Positions 49,707-58,962 of a DNA stretch of 64,000 nucleotides are shown here, one piece after another. Source of the DNA: Rufibacter tibetensis (GTDB taxonomy: Bacteria; Bacteroidota; Bacteroidia; Cytophagales; Hymenobacteraceae); assembly GCF_001310085.1 (NCBI RefSeq), contig NZ_CP012643.1:1395001-1459000 (forward strand), written 5' to 3'. The notes under the pieces were generated by a model, which had not been told where the DNA came from, searched no databases, and saw only the letters and a program-made list of their open reading frames with translations. The position numbers and the translations under genes are program-made. Every line of letters starts with the position of its first letter. Position 1 is the stretch's first letter.

Positions 49707-50993
49707 ATGGCGGAGCTAGTGGAGCACCTGTATCAAATCTACCTGGAGTGCCGGAAAGTAAGCACAGATTCCCGGGCCGAACAAGACAATACTCTTTTTT
49801 TCGCGCTGGACGGTCCTAAATTCAAAGGAAGCCAGTTTGCGAAAATGGCCCTGGAAAAGGGAGCACGTTATGCAGTGGTGCAAGACCCTACCGTAACAGG
49901 TCCTAACATTATTCAGGTTGAAGACACCCTGAAAGCCCTGCAGGCATTGGCGCTTCACCACCGGTTACAGCTGAGCATTCCAATCATCGGCATCACCGGC
50001 AGCAACGGCAAAACCACTACCAAAGAACTCATTAACGCGGTGCTAAGCCAGAAATTCAACGTGCTTTGCACCAAAGGCAACCTGAACAACCACATTGGCG
50101 TGCCGCTCACGTTGTTGAGCATCCAACCGGAACACGAACTGGCCATTATTGAAATGGGCGCCAACCATCCCGGTGACATTGCCGAGCTTTGCTCTTACGC
50201 CCTGCCTACCCACGGCATCATCACCAATATTGGCAAAGCGCACTTAGAAGGCTTCGGAAGTCTGGAAGGAGTGGCCCGTACCAAAAGCGAACTGTACCTG
50301 CACCTGAACAAAGCAAACGGCACCGTCTTCGTGAATACTTCTAACGAACACCTCATGCGCATGGTACGCCGGATTGCCGATAAAGTCACCTACTACGGAC
50401 CGCAGGACAATTACACTGCCGAGCTGCTGCAAGCCGCGCCACAGGTGAATTACCGCGCGGCCAATGGTGAGGAAGTACACACGCACTTAATGGGTTCTTA
50501 CAACTTTGAGAACATGGCTGCCGCCGCGTGCATCGGGCAATACTTCGGGGTACCGCACGAGGACATCAATGCCGCCATTGCCGGTTACGTGCCCACCAAC
50601 AACCGCTCTCAGATTGTGCAGAAAGACACCAACACCATTCTGCTGGATGCCTATAATGCCAACCCTAGCTCTATGTCGCTGTCGGTATCTAATTTCGCGC
50701 AAATGGCCGGTGAAGCTAAAGTGGTTATCTTAGGGGATATGCTGGAACTGGGCCAGGAAAGCGAAGCAGAGCACCGCGCCCTTGGCGAGCAACTGAACCA
50801 GCAGAACTTCAATCAGGTATTCCTCTGCGGAAAAGAGATGCGCTACGCCGCCGAGGTGAACCCAGATTTCCGCTACTTCGCGGAGAAAAGCGCCTTGGTG
50901 CAGTGGCTCACGGATCATCCCGTGCGCAACAGCCATGTGTTGATTAAAGGATCTCGTGGGATTGGCTTGGAGACAGTGGTGGACTTGTTGTAA
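49707..50993 (+). CDS. murF: UDP-N-acetylmuramoyl-tripeptide--D-alanyl-D-alanine ligase
   Basis: The 428-residue Mur ligase adds D-Ala-D-Ala to the peptidoglycan precursor in the cytosol. The ATP loop GITGSNGKTTTKE begins at about 95; EMGANHPGDIAELC, NIGKAHLEGFGS and the C-terminal DAYNANPSSM, GDMLELG and IKGSRG blocks are all present. Slightly short for MurF (about 450) but typical of Bacteroidota. Outside any mur/dcw cluster here, which is common in this phylum. Confidence 0.94.
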   Translation: MAELVEHLYQIYLECRKVSTDSRAEQDNTLFFALDGPKFKGSQFAKMALEKGARYAVVQDPTVTGPNIIQVEDTLKALQALALHHRLQLSIPIIGITGSNGKTTTKELINAVLSQKFNVLCTKGNLNNHIGVPLTLLSIQPEHELAIIEMGANHPGDIAELCSYALPTHGIITNIGKAHLEGFGSLEGVARTKSELYLHLNKANGTVFVNTSNEHLMRMVRRIADKVTYYGPQDNYTAELLQAAPQVNYRAANGEEVHTHLMGSYNFENMAAAACIGQYFGVPHEDINAAIAGYVPTNNRSQIVQKDTNTILLDAYNANPSSMSLSVSNFAQMAGEAKVVILGDMLELGQESEAEHRALGEQLNQQNFNQVFLCGKEMRYAAEVNPDFRYFAEKSALVQWLTDHPVRNSHVLIKGSRGIGLETVVDLL

Positions 50994-51043
50994 AAGACAC
51001 TTTTAAGACTCTTTTATCAAAAGCAGCCTCAAAACAAAAATTG

Positions 51044-51075
51044 AAAAAGCCTCTGCAAAACTGTAGAGGCTTTTT
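51044..51075. terminator. Bidirectional terminator between murF and rfbC
   Basis: Arms AAAAAGCCTCT and AGAGGCTTTTT with a 10-base loop, ending in a T-run, between convergent genes. Confidence 0.88.
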
Positions 51076-51095
51076 TTATGGTGTATCAGGTAAAT

Positions 51096-51638
51096 TTAGA
51101 AAGGAGAATCAAAGCCTTCCAGCGTAGGAAGAATTTCGTCTTTCTCAGAAACAAGCGGCGTGTCAATTCCCCAGTTGATGTTCAGGGCTGGGTCATTCCA
51201 GAGCAATCCTCCTTCAGAGGCTTTGTCATAGTAATTACTGCACTTATATTGGAAAATGGTCCCTTCCTCCAGAGCCACAAAGCCGTGCGCAAACCCTACC
51301 GGAATAAAGAGCGAATTACGTTTCTCAGCGTCCAGTAAACACGTCACGTGCTGCCCGTAGGTTGGAGACCCTTTGCGAATGTCAACCGCCACATCCATAG
51401 CTCTTCCAACGGTGACACTTACCAGTTTGGCTTGCGCGAACGGCGGTTTTTGGAAATGCAGGCCGCGTAAGACCCCTTTCTTGGAGATGGACAGGTTGTC
51501 TTGCACGAAGGTTTCGGTGATACCCGCCTCGGCGAATAATCTGGCACTAAAGGTCTCTAGGAAAGCACCTCTTTCATCACCGAAAATTCTGGGAGTAATC
51601 TCTACCACGCCCTCAATGGGGTATTTGTTTACCTGCAT
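51096..51638 (-). CDS. rfbC: dTDP-4-dehydrorhamnose 3,5-epimerase
   Basis: The 180-residue cupin enzyme makes the epimerised intermediate of dTDP-L-rhamnose. Catalytic His61 lies in GVLRGLHFQKPP, preceded by FVQDNLSISKKG, and CSNYYDK supplies the conserved Tyr. The other rml genes are not in this window. It follows the glycosyltransferase gene by 9 bases, so they are probably co-transcribed for surface polysaccharide synthesis. Confidence 0.93.
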   Translation of the reverse strand: MQVNKYPIEGVVEITPRIFGDERGAFLETFSARLFAEAGITETFVQDNLSISKKGVLRGLHFQKPPFAQAKLVSVTVGRAMDVAVDIRKGSPTYGQHVTCLLDAEKRNSLFIPVGFAHGFVALEEGTIFQYKCSNYYDKASEGGLLWNDPALNINWGIDTPLVSEKDEILPTLEGFDSPF

Positions 51639-51647
51639 AGTTTCTGG

Positions 51648-52778
51648 TTAGTTTATATGTCTGGCTACTTTACCGGTAGCTCCTTCAATGGCTCTAAAAT
51701 AGCGGTCAATCACGAACTTCTCATCAAATTTTTCTTCGGCCAGGCGGCGGCTGTTTTGCCCCATAGTCTGAAGCGCGGCATCAGAGAGATGGTAGACCTG
51801 CTCCATCTTGGCGGCCAGATCAGCTCCGCTTTTAACATCACAGAGATAGCCATTATAACCGTCTATCACAGTTTCCTTGCAGCCGGGCACGTTGGTGGCG
51901 ACAATAGGCTTGGCCATAGCAGAGGCTTCCAACAGGGTACGCGGGGTACCTTCGCGGTAAGAAGGAAGCACGACGCAGTCGGCGCCGTGCACTACGCTAG
52001 CCACGTCATCAGAGGTGCCCAGGTATTCCAGCCAGCCTTCCTTCGCCCATTGCTCTACCAGCACCCGCTTAATCCCGATGTTGCCTTCCTCGTCAATGGC
52101 GCCCAACAACTGGATACGAATCTGAGGATATTTAGCTTTCAGAATCTTGCTCGCCTCAACGTACTCTACCAGCCCTTTTTCATAAAGCGCCCGCGATACC
52201 ATCAGGAACACGAACGGCTCCTGCCGCTTGAAGGTTGGAGCGGGCAAATAGCGTTGGGTGTTAATCCCGGACCCGGGAATCACTTCGGTAATGGACTCAC
52301 GTACTAGTTTCCGCTCCAGGAACAGTTCCTTGTCGTCTGAGTTCTGGAAGAACACCTTGGCCGGAAACTGGAACGAGAAACGGTACAGCGCCATGGCGAT
52401 CTTAGACACCAGGTTCTGCACAATGAACACGGTTCCTAGCCCAGACACGTTGTTGATGGTAGGAATGCCCGCCAACTTCGCCGCCACCGACCCATAAATA
52501 TTAGGTTTGATGGTGTACTGGAGAATCACATCGGGCTTTACGGTCTTGTAGGCCTTTAGGAATTTGCGCACCAACAGCAGGTCTTTCAAGGGATTGGTGC
52601 CTTTGCTTTCCATGGGCAGCGGCACAAACCGACAACCTTCGGCGACTAGTCTGGCTGAATACGCATCTTCCGGGGCAATGGCTACTACTTCATGCCCAGC
52701 TGCCAAGAGGGCTTTAACTAAGCTGAGACGGAAATTGAAGATATTCCAGGACTTATTGATAACAATGGCAACGCGCAT
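51648..52778 (-). CDS. Glycosyltransferase family 4 protein
   Basis: The 376-residue enzyme has the GT-B fold of family GT4: N-terminal Rossmann-like domain with INKSWNIFNFRLSLVKALLAAGHEV, ILQYTIKPNIYG and NNVSGLGTVF, and the C-terminal nucleotide-sugar domain with VSRALYEKGL, VVLPSYREGTPRTLLEASAMAKPIVATNV and GYLCDV (Glu-x7-Glu region at REGTPRTLLEA). It resembles CapM-like enzymes that extend O-antigen or capsule sugars. The exact sugar cannot be told. It shares a transcript with rfbC. Confidence 0.9.
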   Translation of the reverse strand: MRVAIVINKSWNIFNFRLSLVKALLAAGHEVVAIAPEDAYSARLVAEGCRFVPLPMESKGTNPLKDLLLVRKFLKAYKTVKPDVILQYTIKPNIYGSVAAKLAGIPTINNVSGLGTVFIVQNLVSKIAMALYRFSFQFPAKVFFQNSDDKELFLERKLVRESITEVIPGSGINTQRYLPAPTFKRQEPFVFLMVSRALYEKGLVEYVEASKILKAKYPQIRIQLLGAIDEEGNIGIKRVLVEQWAKEGWLEYLGTSDDVASVVHGADCVVLPSYREGTPRTLLEASAMAKPIVATNVPGCKETVIDGYNGYLCDVKSGADLAAKMEQVYHLSDAALQTMGQNSRRLAEEKFDEKFVIDRYFRAIEGATGKVARHIN

Positions 52779-52798
52779 GGGGAGAGTAAAGCAAAAGC

Positions 52799-52806
52799 CA
52801 AAGATA
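52799..52806 (-). promoter_or_regulatory. Candidate -7 box for the glycosyltransferase-rfbC unit
   Basis: The minus strand reads TATCTTTG, matching TAnnTTTG, 21 bases before the ATG. No -33 box found at the usual spacing. Confidence 0.4.
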
Positions 52807-52923
52807 ACAGCAGTTTTGGCAGCAACCCCCTCCTACGCACAGAATCTACTCTGGTTTGCACGTTTATAGTGCCTTTCTATTTACTTTGTACCAAACCACT
52901 TTTTGGTTTTAACCTATACTGCT

Positions 52924-53622
52924 ATGACCACCGCCTTTTTACATACCCATGTTCTGGTAGTAGTTTTGTTCCTGATCTTGTTTCTGGTGAAGGCGTTCCT
53001 GCTTTTTTTCAACAAGCATGACACCTTGAACAAAGCACGTTCTTCTACCAAAATGCTGGACATTGTGTTTGGCACGCTCATTCTGGTGACGGGTGGCTAC
53101 CTAGCCTTCAGCTACTACGGCCCGCTGCCTTCGTGGCTCCTCATAAAAGTGGTGCTGGTGCTGGCGGCCATTCCGCTTTCCATTGTGGGGCTGAAGCGGC
53201 ACAACAAACTGTTAGCGGCGGTGGGCGTGCTTATTTTCGGGTACGTATACGGCATAGCCGAAACCAAAAGCTTAAAAATACGTGCTGATAAAGGCGAAGC
53301 TGTTGTCGTTTCTCCCAACGGGGAAGTGGGGACGGCCTCTTCTGATCCGGAGAAGGCCAGTCACCCCATCTTAACCAAACTGGAAGGAACCCAACTAGAG
53401 AACACCAAAGCCATTTACACCGCCCTGTGCGCCAATTGTCACGGCGAAGACGGCCAGAAAGGCACCAGCGGTGCCGTGAACCTGCAGCTGAGCACCTTAA
53501 ACGTGGAAGGCCGCCGCAACGTCATCTCCAACGGCCGGGGGCTTATGCCTGGCTTCGGCTCTCAATTATCTGAGCAGGAGATTGAGTTACTGGCGCTCTA
53601 TTCCACTTTGCTTAAAAAGTAA
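52924..53622 (+). CDS. SirB2-like membrane domain fused to cytochrome c
   Basis: From the ATG at 52924 the product has 232 residues. Residues 8-112 form four membrane helices of the SirB2-family type (LVVVLFLILFLVKAFLLFF, then three more). A linker follows, then a class I cytochrome c domain with CANCH (169-173) and Met198 (GRGLMPGFG) as heme ligand. Such fusions would anchor a periplasmic cytochrome at the membrane. It lies 10 bases before hflX and is probably in the same operon. Family-level identity of the membrane part is from its pattern only. Confidence 0.8.
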   Translation: MTTAFLHTHVLVVVLFLILFLVKAFLLFFNKHDTLNKARSSTKMLDIVFGTLILVTGGYLAFSYYGPLPSWLLIKVVLVLAAIPLSIVGLKRHNKLLAAVGVLIFGYVYGIAETKSLKIRADKGEAVVVSPNGEVGTASSDPEKASHPILTKLEGTQLENTKAIYTALCANCHGEDGQKGTSGAVNLQLSTLNVEGRRNVISNGRGLMPGFGSQLSEQEIELLALYSTLLKK

Positions 53623-53631
53623 TTTTACTAC

Positions 53632-54831
53632 ATGAAGAACCAACTCCATATCACTGCCAAAGAACAGGAAACTGCGGTTTTAGTGGCCGTACCTGAATAC
53701 CGGCAGACCGATGAGAAAACAAAAGAATACCTGGACGAACTCGCATTCCTCACCGAGACCGTAGGCGCCAAAGCCCTGAAGCGGTTTGTGCAGAAACTAG
53801 ACAAGCCAGACATGCGCACCTACGTGGGCAAAGGCAAGCTGGAAGAGATTGTAGCCTACGTGAAGGAACACAAGGTTGACATGGTCATTTTTGACGATGA
53901 CCTTTCACCGTCACAGGTGCGAAACCTGGAGCGTGAACTGGAGGTGAAAATCATTGACCGCAGTTTGCTCATCCTGGACATCTTCGCCTTACGGGCGCAG
54001 ACGGCCACGGCCCGTGCGCAGGTAGAACTGGCCCAATACCGCTACCTCCTGCCCCGCCTGACCAACATGTGGACTCACTTAAGCCGCCAGAAAGGCGGGG
54101 GCGTGGCCATGCGTGGTCCGGGTGAAACCGAGATTGAGACCGATAGACGGATTGTGCGCGACAAGATTACGTTACTGAAAGAGAAGCTGGAGAAATTTGA
54201 AAAGCAGAACTTTGAGCAGCGCAAGTCGCGCTCAGGCATTGTGCGGGTTTCTTTGGTAGGATACACCAACGTAGGCAAGTCCACCATCATGAACCTGCTC
54301 ACCAAAGCCGATGTGTTTGCTGAAAACAAACTCTTCGCTACGGTTGACGCCACGGTGCGTAAAGTGGTGGTAGAAAACATTCCGTTTCTGCTTTCAGATA
54401 CAGTAGGGTTCATTAGAAAACTACCCACCAAGCTGATAGAGAGTTTCAAGACCACGCTGGACGAGATCAGGGAGTCTGATTTGCTGCTGCACGTGGTAGA
54501 TGTGTCGCATTCCTCTTTTGAGGAGCACATTGGGGTAGTGAATGACACTCTCAAAGACATTCAGTCTGCTGACAAACCAGTTATTCTGGTCTTCAACAAA
54601 ACCGACCTGTACCTGGAGCAGCGTGAGCAGGAGCTAAAAGAGCACAATCCTGAGGCCTTGCCAGACATCAACGAACTGAAATCGTCTTACATGGCCAAGC
54701 AGCACACCCCGGCTATTTTCATCTCGGCTACCAACCGCGCCAACATTGATGAACTGCGCCAGACCTTGCTGGACCATGTCTCCAAAATTCATTACGAGCG
54801 GTACCCGAACAACGCTCCGCAAGAACAATAG
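53632..54831 (+). CDS. hflX: GTPase HflX
   Basis: The 399-residue GTPase splits stalled ribosomes under stress and acts on the 50S subunit. The HflX N-terminal domain (about 25-130, GKGKLEEI), the glycine-rich linker (HLSRQKGGGVAMRGPGETEIETDRR, split by the family pattern), Walker A GYTNVGKST (210-218), DTVGFIRKLP and the NKTD motif are present. It follows the SirB2-cytochrome c gene closely. Confidence 0.94.
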   Translation: MKNQLHITAKEQETAVLVAVPEYRQTDEKTKEYLDELAFLTETVGAKALKRFVQKLDKPDMRTYVGKGKLEEIVAYVKEHKVDMVIFDDDLSPSQVRNLERELEVKIIDRSLLILDIFALRAQTATARAQVELAQYRYLLPRLTNMWTHLSRQKGGGVAMRGPGETEIETDRRIVRDKITLLKEKLEKFEKQNFEQRKSRSGIVRVSLVGYTNVGKSTIMNLLTKADVFAENKLFATVDATVRKVVVENIPFLLSDTVGFIRKLPTKLIESFKTTLDEIRESDLLLHVVDVSHSSFEEHIGVVNDTLKDIQSADKPVILVFNKTDLYLEQREQELKEHNPEALPDINELKSSYMAKQHTPAIFISATNRANIDELRQTLLDHVSKIHYERYPNNAPQEQ

Positions 54832-54840
54832 TCAACCTGT

Positions 54841-54873
54841 TTAGGGCCTGTTTTGCAGAAAGCAGGCCCTAAC
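54841..54873 (+). terminator. Terminator palindrome after hflX
   Basis: Arms TTAGGGCCTG and CAGGCCCTAA around TTTTGCAGAAAG, starting 10 bases after the stop; member of the palindrome family. Confidence 0.75.
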
Positions 54874-54928
54874 TGTTTCCTTTCTTTCGCTCCTTCTAAT
54901 CAGCTTCTAACACTCACCCATTGCTGAG

Positions 54929-54958
54929 GTGTTTTTAGAAAAAGGGCTAAAAAACAGG
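54929..54958. repeat. Imperfect palindrome of the intergenic TTTT/AAAA family
   Basis: GTGTTTTTAGAAAAAGGGCT followed by AAAAAACAG. A second member just 60 bases after the hflX terminator palindrome. Confidence 0.35.
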
Positions 54959-55084
54959 ATTGCTTTTTATCGTTTCTAAACAGGGAAGAAGACACCCGGC
55001 AGACACAACTATTTCTGGGCGCAAACAGTAAAGAGAAGAGCCACACCTGCTTGTCAGCTGTGGCTTTCATGTTATGAATGCCAA

Positions 55085-55582
55085 ATGAAGACGCTATATC
55101 TGTTACGCCACGCAAAGTCCAGTTGGGAATACGAGGAGTTAAGTGACCATGACCGACCTTTAACGAAAAGAGGCCGCTCTGATGCGCCACTTATAGGTCA
55201 GGAATTGGTAGAGAGAGAAGTCAAACTGGACATGATCATTTCCAGTTCGGCGGTGCGGGCTATTTCCACCGCTACCCTCATTGCCAAGGAGCTGAAGTTT
55301 GACCCTGAGAGGATTGGGGTGCAGGAAGAGCTTTACCTCATTGCCACAGATGACCTGAAGGTCTTCATCCAGTCCTTGCCAGATGAATATGACCGTGTCA
55401 TGCTGGTGGGCCATAACCCGGCGCTCACGGAGTTGGCGAATCAGCTCAGCACGGAGAAAAGCATAGCCAATATACCTACGGCTGGTATTGTTGCAATCAG
55501 CTTTGACTGCAATTACTGGGGAGAGATTTCGCCAGATAACTCCAAACTGCTCTTCTTTGACTTCCCCAAAAACTATCGTTAA
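55085..55582 (+). CDS. sixA: SixA-type phosphohistidine phosphatase
   Basis: The 165-residue protein is a small histidine phosphatase: RHAKSSW with catalytic His9, TKRGRSDA, ISSSAVRAISTA, and the second catalytic His in VMLVGHNPALTELAN. SixA removes phosphate from phosphohistidine in relay proteins. It lies 36 bases before ppk1, an arrangement common in Bacteroidota, so its relevant partner may be in phosphate metabolism. Confidence 0.9.
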   Translation: MKTLYLLRHAKSSWEYEELSDHDRPLTKRGRSDAPLIGQELVEREVKLDMIISSSAVRAISTATLIAKELKFDPERIGVQEELYLIATDDLKVFIQSLPDEYDRVMLVGHNPALTELANQLSTEKSIANIPTAGIVAISFDCNYWGEISPDNSKLLFFDFPKNYR

Positions 55583-55618
55583 CGCGCGGGGCAAACGGCC
55601 CTGCACAACCCCACCTGA

Positions 55619-57745
55619 ATGGCCTCTAAAGATAACATAGACCTTACTGAATCTTCTACGGCCAGTGCATCTCAGCCTGAAATCCCGCTTATTAGCCGGG
55701 AACTGAGTTGGCTGGCGTTTAATTACCGGGTGCTGCAAGAAGCCAAAGATCCCCGAGTGCCCCTGCTGGAACGCCTCAATTTCATGGCGATTTTTTCTTC
55801 TAACCTGGACGAATATTTCAAGGTACGAGTGGCCACCATGCGCCGCCTGGTCAAGTTGAAGAAGAAAACCCGCGAGAAACTGGAAGACGACCCTTCCCCT
55901 GAACTGGAAGCCATTATTACCGAGGTTTCGCGGCAACAAGAGGAATTTGGCCACATTTTCCGGAATGAGTTGCTGCCAGAAATGCGCAAAGCCCACATTC
56001 ATCTGATTGATGAAACTGAGTGCACAGACGGACAACGCAACATGGCGCTGGACTATTTCCGGCGTACTGTAAAGCCGCTTTTAGTGCCTATTATCTTCAG
56101 CACCAACCCTAGCCCGCTGTTCCTGAAAGACCAGACGGTGTACCTGATGGTGCGCCTGCTGCCCAAGGCAACGCAGGACGAACAAGTGCAGGAACAGTAC
56201 GCCATTCTGGAGATTCCTACCCAGAAGCATGGAGGTCGCTTTGTACAGCTACCCATAGAGAAAGGCGAGCATTACGTGATGCTGCTGGACGACGTAATAC
56301 GGGTAGGCTTACCCGAGCTGTTCCCCGGCTTTGCCGAAGTGGAGGCTTACGCCATCAAACTTTCGCGCGATGCCGAACTGGATATTGAGGAAGAGGTGTC
56401 GGGCAATTTGATGGCCAAAATCAGAAAAAGCCTTAAGAAACGCGAAACCGGTCACCCGAGCCGCTTGCTTTATGACCCTGTGACGCCCAAGCCCATGCTG
56501 CACGCCCTGTTGGACCGCATTGGCATCACCACCGATGAACTGGTGGAAGGCAGCCGTTTCCACAACTTCCGTGATTTCTTCGGATTTCCTAAGTTCCAGT
56601 TGCCAGACCTCTATTACCCGCCGCAACCTCCACTGCCGCACCCAGTGCTGGAAAGGGCACCCAGTATGCTGGAGGCCATGAAAGAGCAGGAAATCATGGT
56701 ACACTACCCGTACCAGAAGTTTGATTACGTACTCCGCTTCTTTGAAGAAGCCGCCGATGATCCAAAAGTTACCAGTATCAGTGTCACCCTGTACCGCGTA
56801 GCCGATAAGTCTAAAGTGGCAAAAGCTTTAATCAGGGCGGCCGAGCACGGCAAACTGGTAACAGTTGTGGTAGAACTGAAAGCCCGTTTTGACGAGGAGT
56901 CCAATATCTACTGGGGAAACCAGTTGGAGAAAGCCGGTGCTAACGTGATTTACGGCGTTGCCGACTTAAAAGTGCACAGCAAGATTGGCTTGGTAACACG
57001 CCAGGAAAACGGGCGGGCGGTGCAATACGCCTACCTGAGTACCGGGAACTACAATGAGAAAACCTCTCTCATCTACACAGATCATGCGTTGTTCACCACA
57101 GATGAACGCCTTACCCGTGAAATAAGCCAGGTCTTCCACTTCCTGGTAGACGGTGACCAGGACTTTCACTTCAAACACTTGTTAGTGGCGCCCCTGAACC
57201 TGCGGAACGGTTTATATGCGCTCATTCATCATGAAATGAAACTGGCCAGAGAAGGCAAACCAGCCTATCTGGTTGCCAAGATGAACGCCCTACAAGACTC
57301 GCGCATGATCAAGCAATTGTATGAGGCAAGCCAGGCAGGCGTGAAGATTGAGTTATTGGTGCGGGGTATTTGCAGTCTTATCCCCGGCATACCAGGCCTA
57401 AGCGAAAACATCACCGTGCGCAGCATTGTGGACCGTTATCTGGAGCATGGTCGCATTTACGTGTTTGGCAACGGGGGCGAAGAGAAAATCTACGTAGCTT
57501 CTGCTGACTGGATGAACCGCAACCTTAGCCGACGAGTAGAAGTAGCCTTCCCTATCTATAACGATGCTCTGCGGCAAGAGATACGCCACATGCTGGACCT
57601 GCACATGAAAGACAACCAAAAAGCACGTCTTTCTGATAACCAATACTGGGTTTCTGATGATTCATCCAACTCCATGCACGCCCAGTTAGCTGCCTATGAT
57701 TTCCTGAAAGAGAAATTAATTCAGAGCGGCCTTGAGGTAACATAG
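55619..57745 (+). CDS. ppk1: Polyphosphate kinase 1
   Basis: The 708-residue enzyme makes polyphosphate from ATP. The autophosphorylated His453 lies in LKVHSKIGLV, and the second conserved His610 in YLEHGRIYVFGN. The N-terminal ELSWLAFNYRVLQEA and STGNYNEKTSL motifs are typical of PPK1. Length is normal for the family. It follows sixA and is ended by the 51-base terminator at 57760. No exopolyphosphatase is adjacent. Confidence 0.95.
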   Translation: MASKDNIDLTESSTASASQPEIPLISRELSWLAFNYRVLQEAKDPRVPLLERLNFMAIFSSNLDEYFKVRVATMRRLVKLKKKTREKLEDDPSPELEAIITEVSRQQEEFGHIFRNELLPEMRKAHIHLIDETECTDGQRNMALDYFRRTVKPLLVPIIFSTNPSPLFLKDQTVYLMVRLLPKATQDEQVQEQYAILEIPTQKHGGRFVQLPIEKGEHYVMLLDDVIRVGLPELFPGFAEVEAYAIKLSRDAELDIEEEVSGNLMAKIRKSLKKRETGHPSRLLYDPVTPKPMLHALLDRIGITTDELVEGSRFHNFRDFFGFPKFQLPDLYYPPQPPLPHPVLERAPSMLEAMKEQEIMVHYPYQKFDYVLRFFEEAADDPKVTSISVTLYRVADKSKVAKALIRAAEHGKLVTVVVELKARFDEESNIYWGNQLEKAGANVIYGVADLKVHSKIGLVTRQENGRAVQYAYLSTGNYNEKTSLIYTDHALFTTDERLTREISQVFHFLVDGDQDFHFKHLLVAPLNLRNGLYALIHHEMKLAREGKPAYLVAKMNALQDSRMIKQLYEASQAGVKIELLVRGICSLIPGIPGLSENITVRSIVDRYLEHGRIYVFGNGGEEKIYVASADWMNRNLSRRVEVAFPIYNDALRQEIRHMLDLHMKDNQKARLSDNQYWVSDDSSNSMHAQLAAYDFLKEKLIQSGLEVT

Positions 57746-57759
57746 AATATATAACCAAA

Positions 57760-57810
57760 TTCAAAGCAAAGAGCCCGGCACATGGTATGTGCCGGGCTCT
57801 TTGCTTTGAA
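57760..57810. terminator. Strong palindromic terminator between convergent genes
   Basis: Perfect 23-base arms (TTCAAAGCAAAGAGCCCGGC plus three bases, and complement) with a 5-base loop. It can act on both ppk1 and the minus-strand outer-membrane gene. Confidence 0.9.
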
Positions 57811-57829
57811 TGCTATACAAACGTTTGAA

Positions 57830-57866
57830 GTTTTCGGAGCCGTTTTCCAGAAACCAGGCTTAAAGC
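57830..57866. repeat. Imperfect palindrome of the intergenic TTTT/AAAA family
   Basis: Core CCGTTTTCCAGAAACCAGGC then TTAAAGC, about 20 bases after the terminator. Confidence 0.35.
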
Positions 57867-57870
57867 AAGT

Positions 57871-58923
57871 CTATTGTTTCAGGAACCTGCGTGGCGGCAC
57901 CAGGAACAGCTCTACGTTGAAGAAAACAGCATCTTTGATGTGGGTTTCTATTAATGGGTTAGCGGTGCGTTGTCGGCCGTCATACAGGTTAAACCGGTGG
58001 GTGTACCGGTAGCCGCTTTCCAGCCCAAACCAAATGAAATCATAGATCTCCCTTTCCCATCTCAAACGGCCTCTGATCTCAGACTTCCTGAGTTCTACGG
58101 TTTCGTACTGGTTGAAAGGCTCTGTGTTGATGTTGATGTTGTAAGTAGCTCCTTCAATTTTGTACCCCATGTACATGAAAGACTTTTCTGAGAAGTTACG
58201 CCTGAAGGTAACATTGGCCGGGAAGATGGCCTCTAACCCCCACTTGTCATTGAAGGTGCGGTTGTACAACAAGGCCGGGTAAAAGGTCTGACGCCCAAAG
58301 GCATAGCCTAGTTGCACCCCAAAACCATACGATAAATAAGGACTTTTCTTCCACCCGTAAATGGCCTCCATGGAGGTTCTCAGGTACCGGGTCAGGCTGA
58401 TTTCACTGTACTTGCCGTAGTCTCCATTCAACTCTCCTTTCACCCGAAAAATGATGAAGTTCTTGTAGTTGATGGGACGCAGCATAATCAACTGACCGTC
58501 CAGTGACCGGAGGTTTTTATCCTGCAGCCGCTGGTACAGGGGGTATTCCTGATTTTCGGGCTCTCTGTAATTGAATTCCTCCAGAAAGTAGCTTCCGCCA
58601 ATCACTAGTTTAAAATGCGGGTTGTTAACCAGCGGAGCATAAGCCTTGAATTCAAACCGGTTACTTTTGAGCACATCTGCCCGGGCATCTTCCACATTGC
58701 TCTGCTGGCCCCGGGAGTGCATGCCAAAGCGGGGCAAACGCTCATACCTGATGATGATGCCCTTGCTCTTTCCCATGCCTATCACCGATGGGTTGGCTAG
58801 TTCCTGCGCGTCTTCGGCGCCCTGCGCCGTTCTCACAGAGTCTACCACAATTTCCTGTGCCCGCACCTGTTTTAATGAGGACAGCGGTACCAACAAGCCT
58901 AACACTAATAAGAGCTTTTTCAT
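57871..58923 (-). CDS. DUF6268-family outer-membrane beta-barrel protein
   Basis: The 350-residue protein has a signal peptide (about 1-22, ending VRAQE). The body is a series of amphipathic strands with alternating aromatic and charged residues (KLVIGGSYFLEEFNY, LSYGFGVQLGYAFG, FMYMGYKIEGATYN), and the C terminus is LVPPRRFLKQ. It resembles DUF6268-type barrels, whose cargo is unknown. The next gene, also an outer-membrane barrel on the same strand, lies upstream with 39 bases between them, so the two may be co-expressed. Confidence 0.82.
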   Translation of the reverse strand: MKKLLLVLGLLVPLSSLKQVRAQEIVVDSVRTAQGAEDAQELANPSVIGMGKSKGIIIRYERLPRFGMHSRGQQSNVEDARADVLKSNRFEFKAYAPLVNNPHFKLVIGGSYFLEEFNYREPENQEYPLYQRLQDKNLRSLDGQLIMLRPINYKNFIIFRVKGELNGDYGKYSEISLTRYLRTSMEAIYGWKKSPYLSYGFGVQLGYAFGRQTFYPALLYNRTFNDKWGLEAIFPANVTFRRNFSEKSFMYMGYKIEGATYNININTEPFNQYETVELRKSEIRGRLRWEREIYDFIWFGLESGYRYTHRFNLYDGRQRTANPLIETHIKDAVFFNVELFLVPPRRFLKQ

Positions 58924-58962
58924 ACTAATTGGCCTTTCGGCAAGCGTGAGGTTAGAGCTGGT

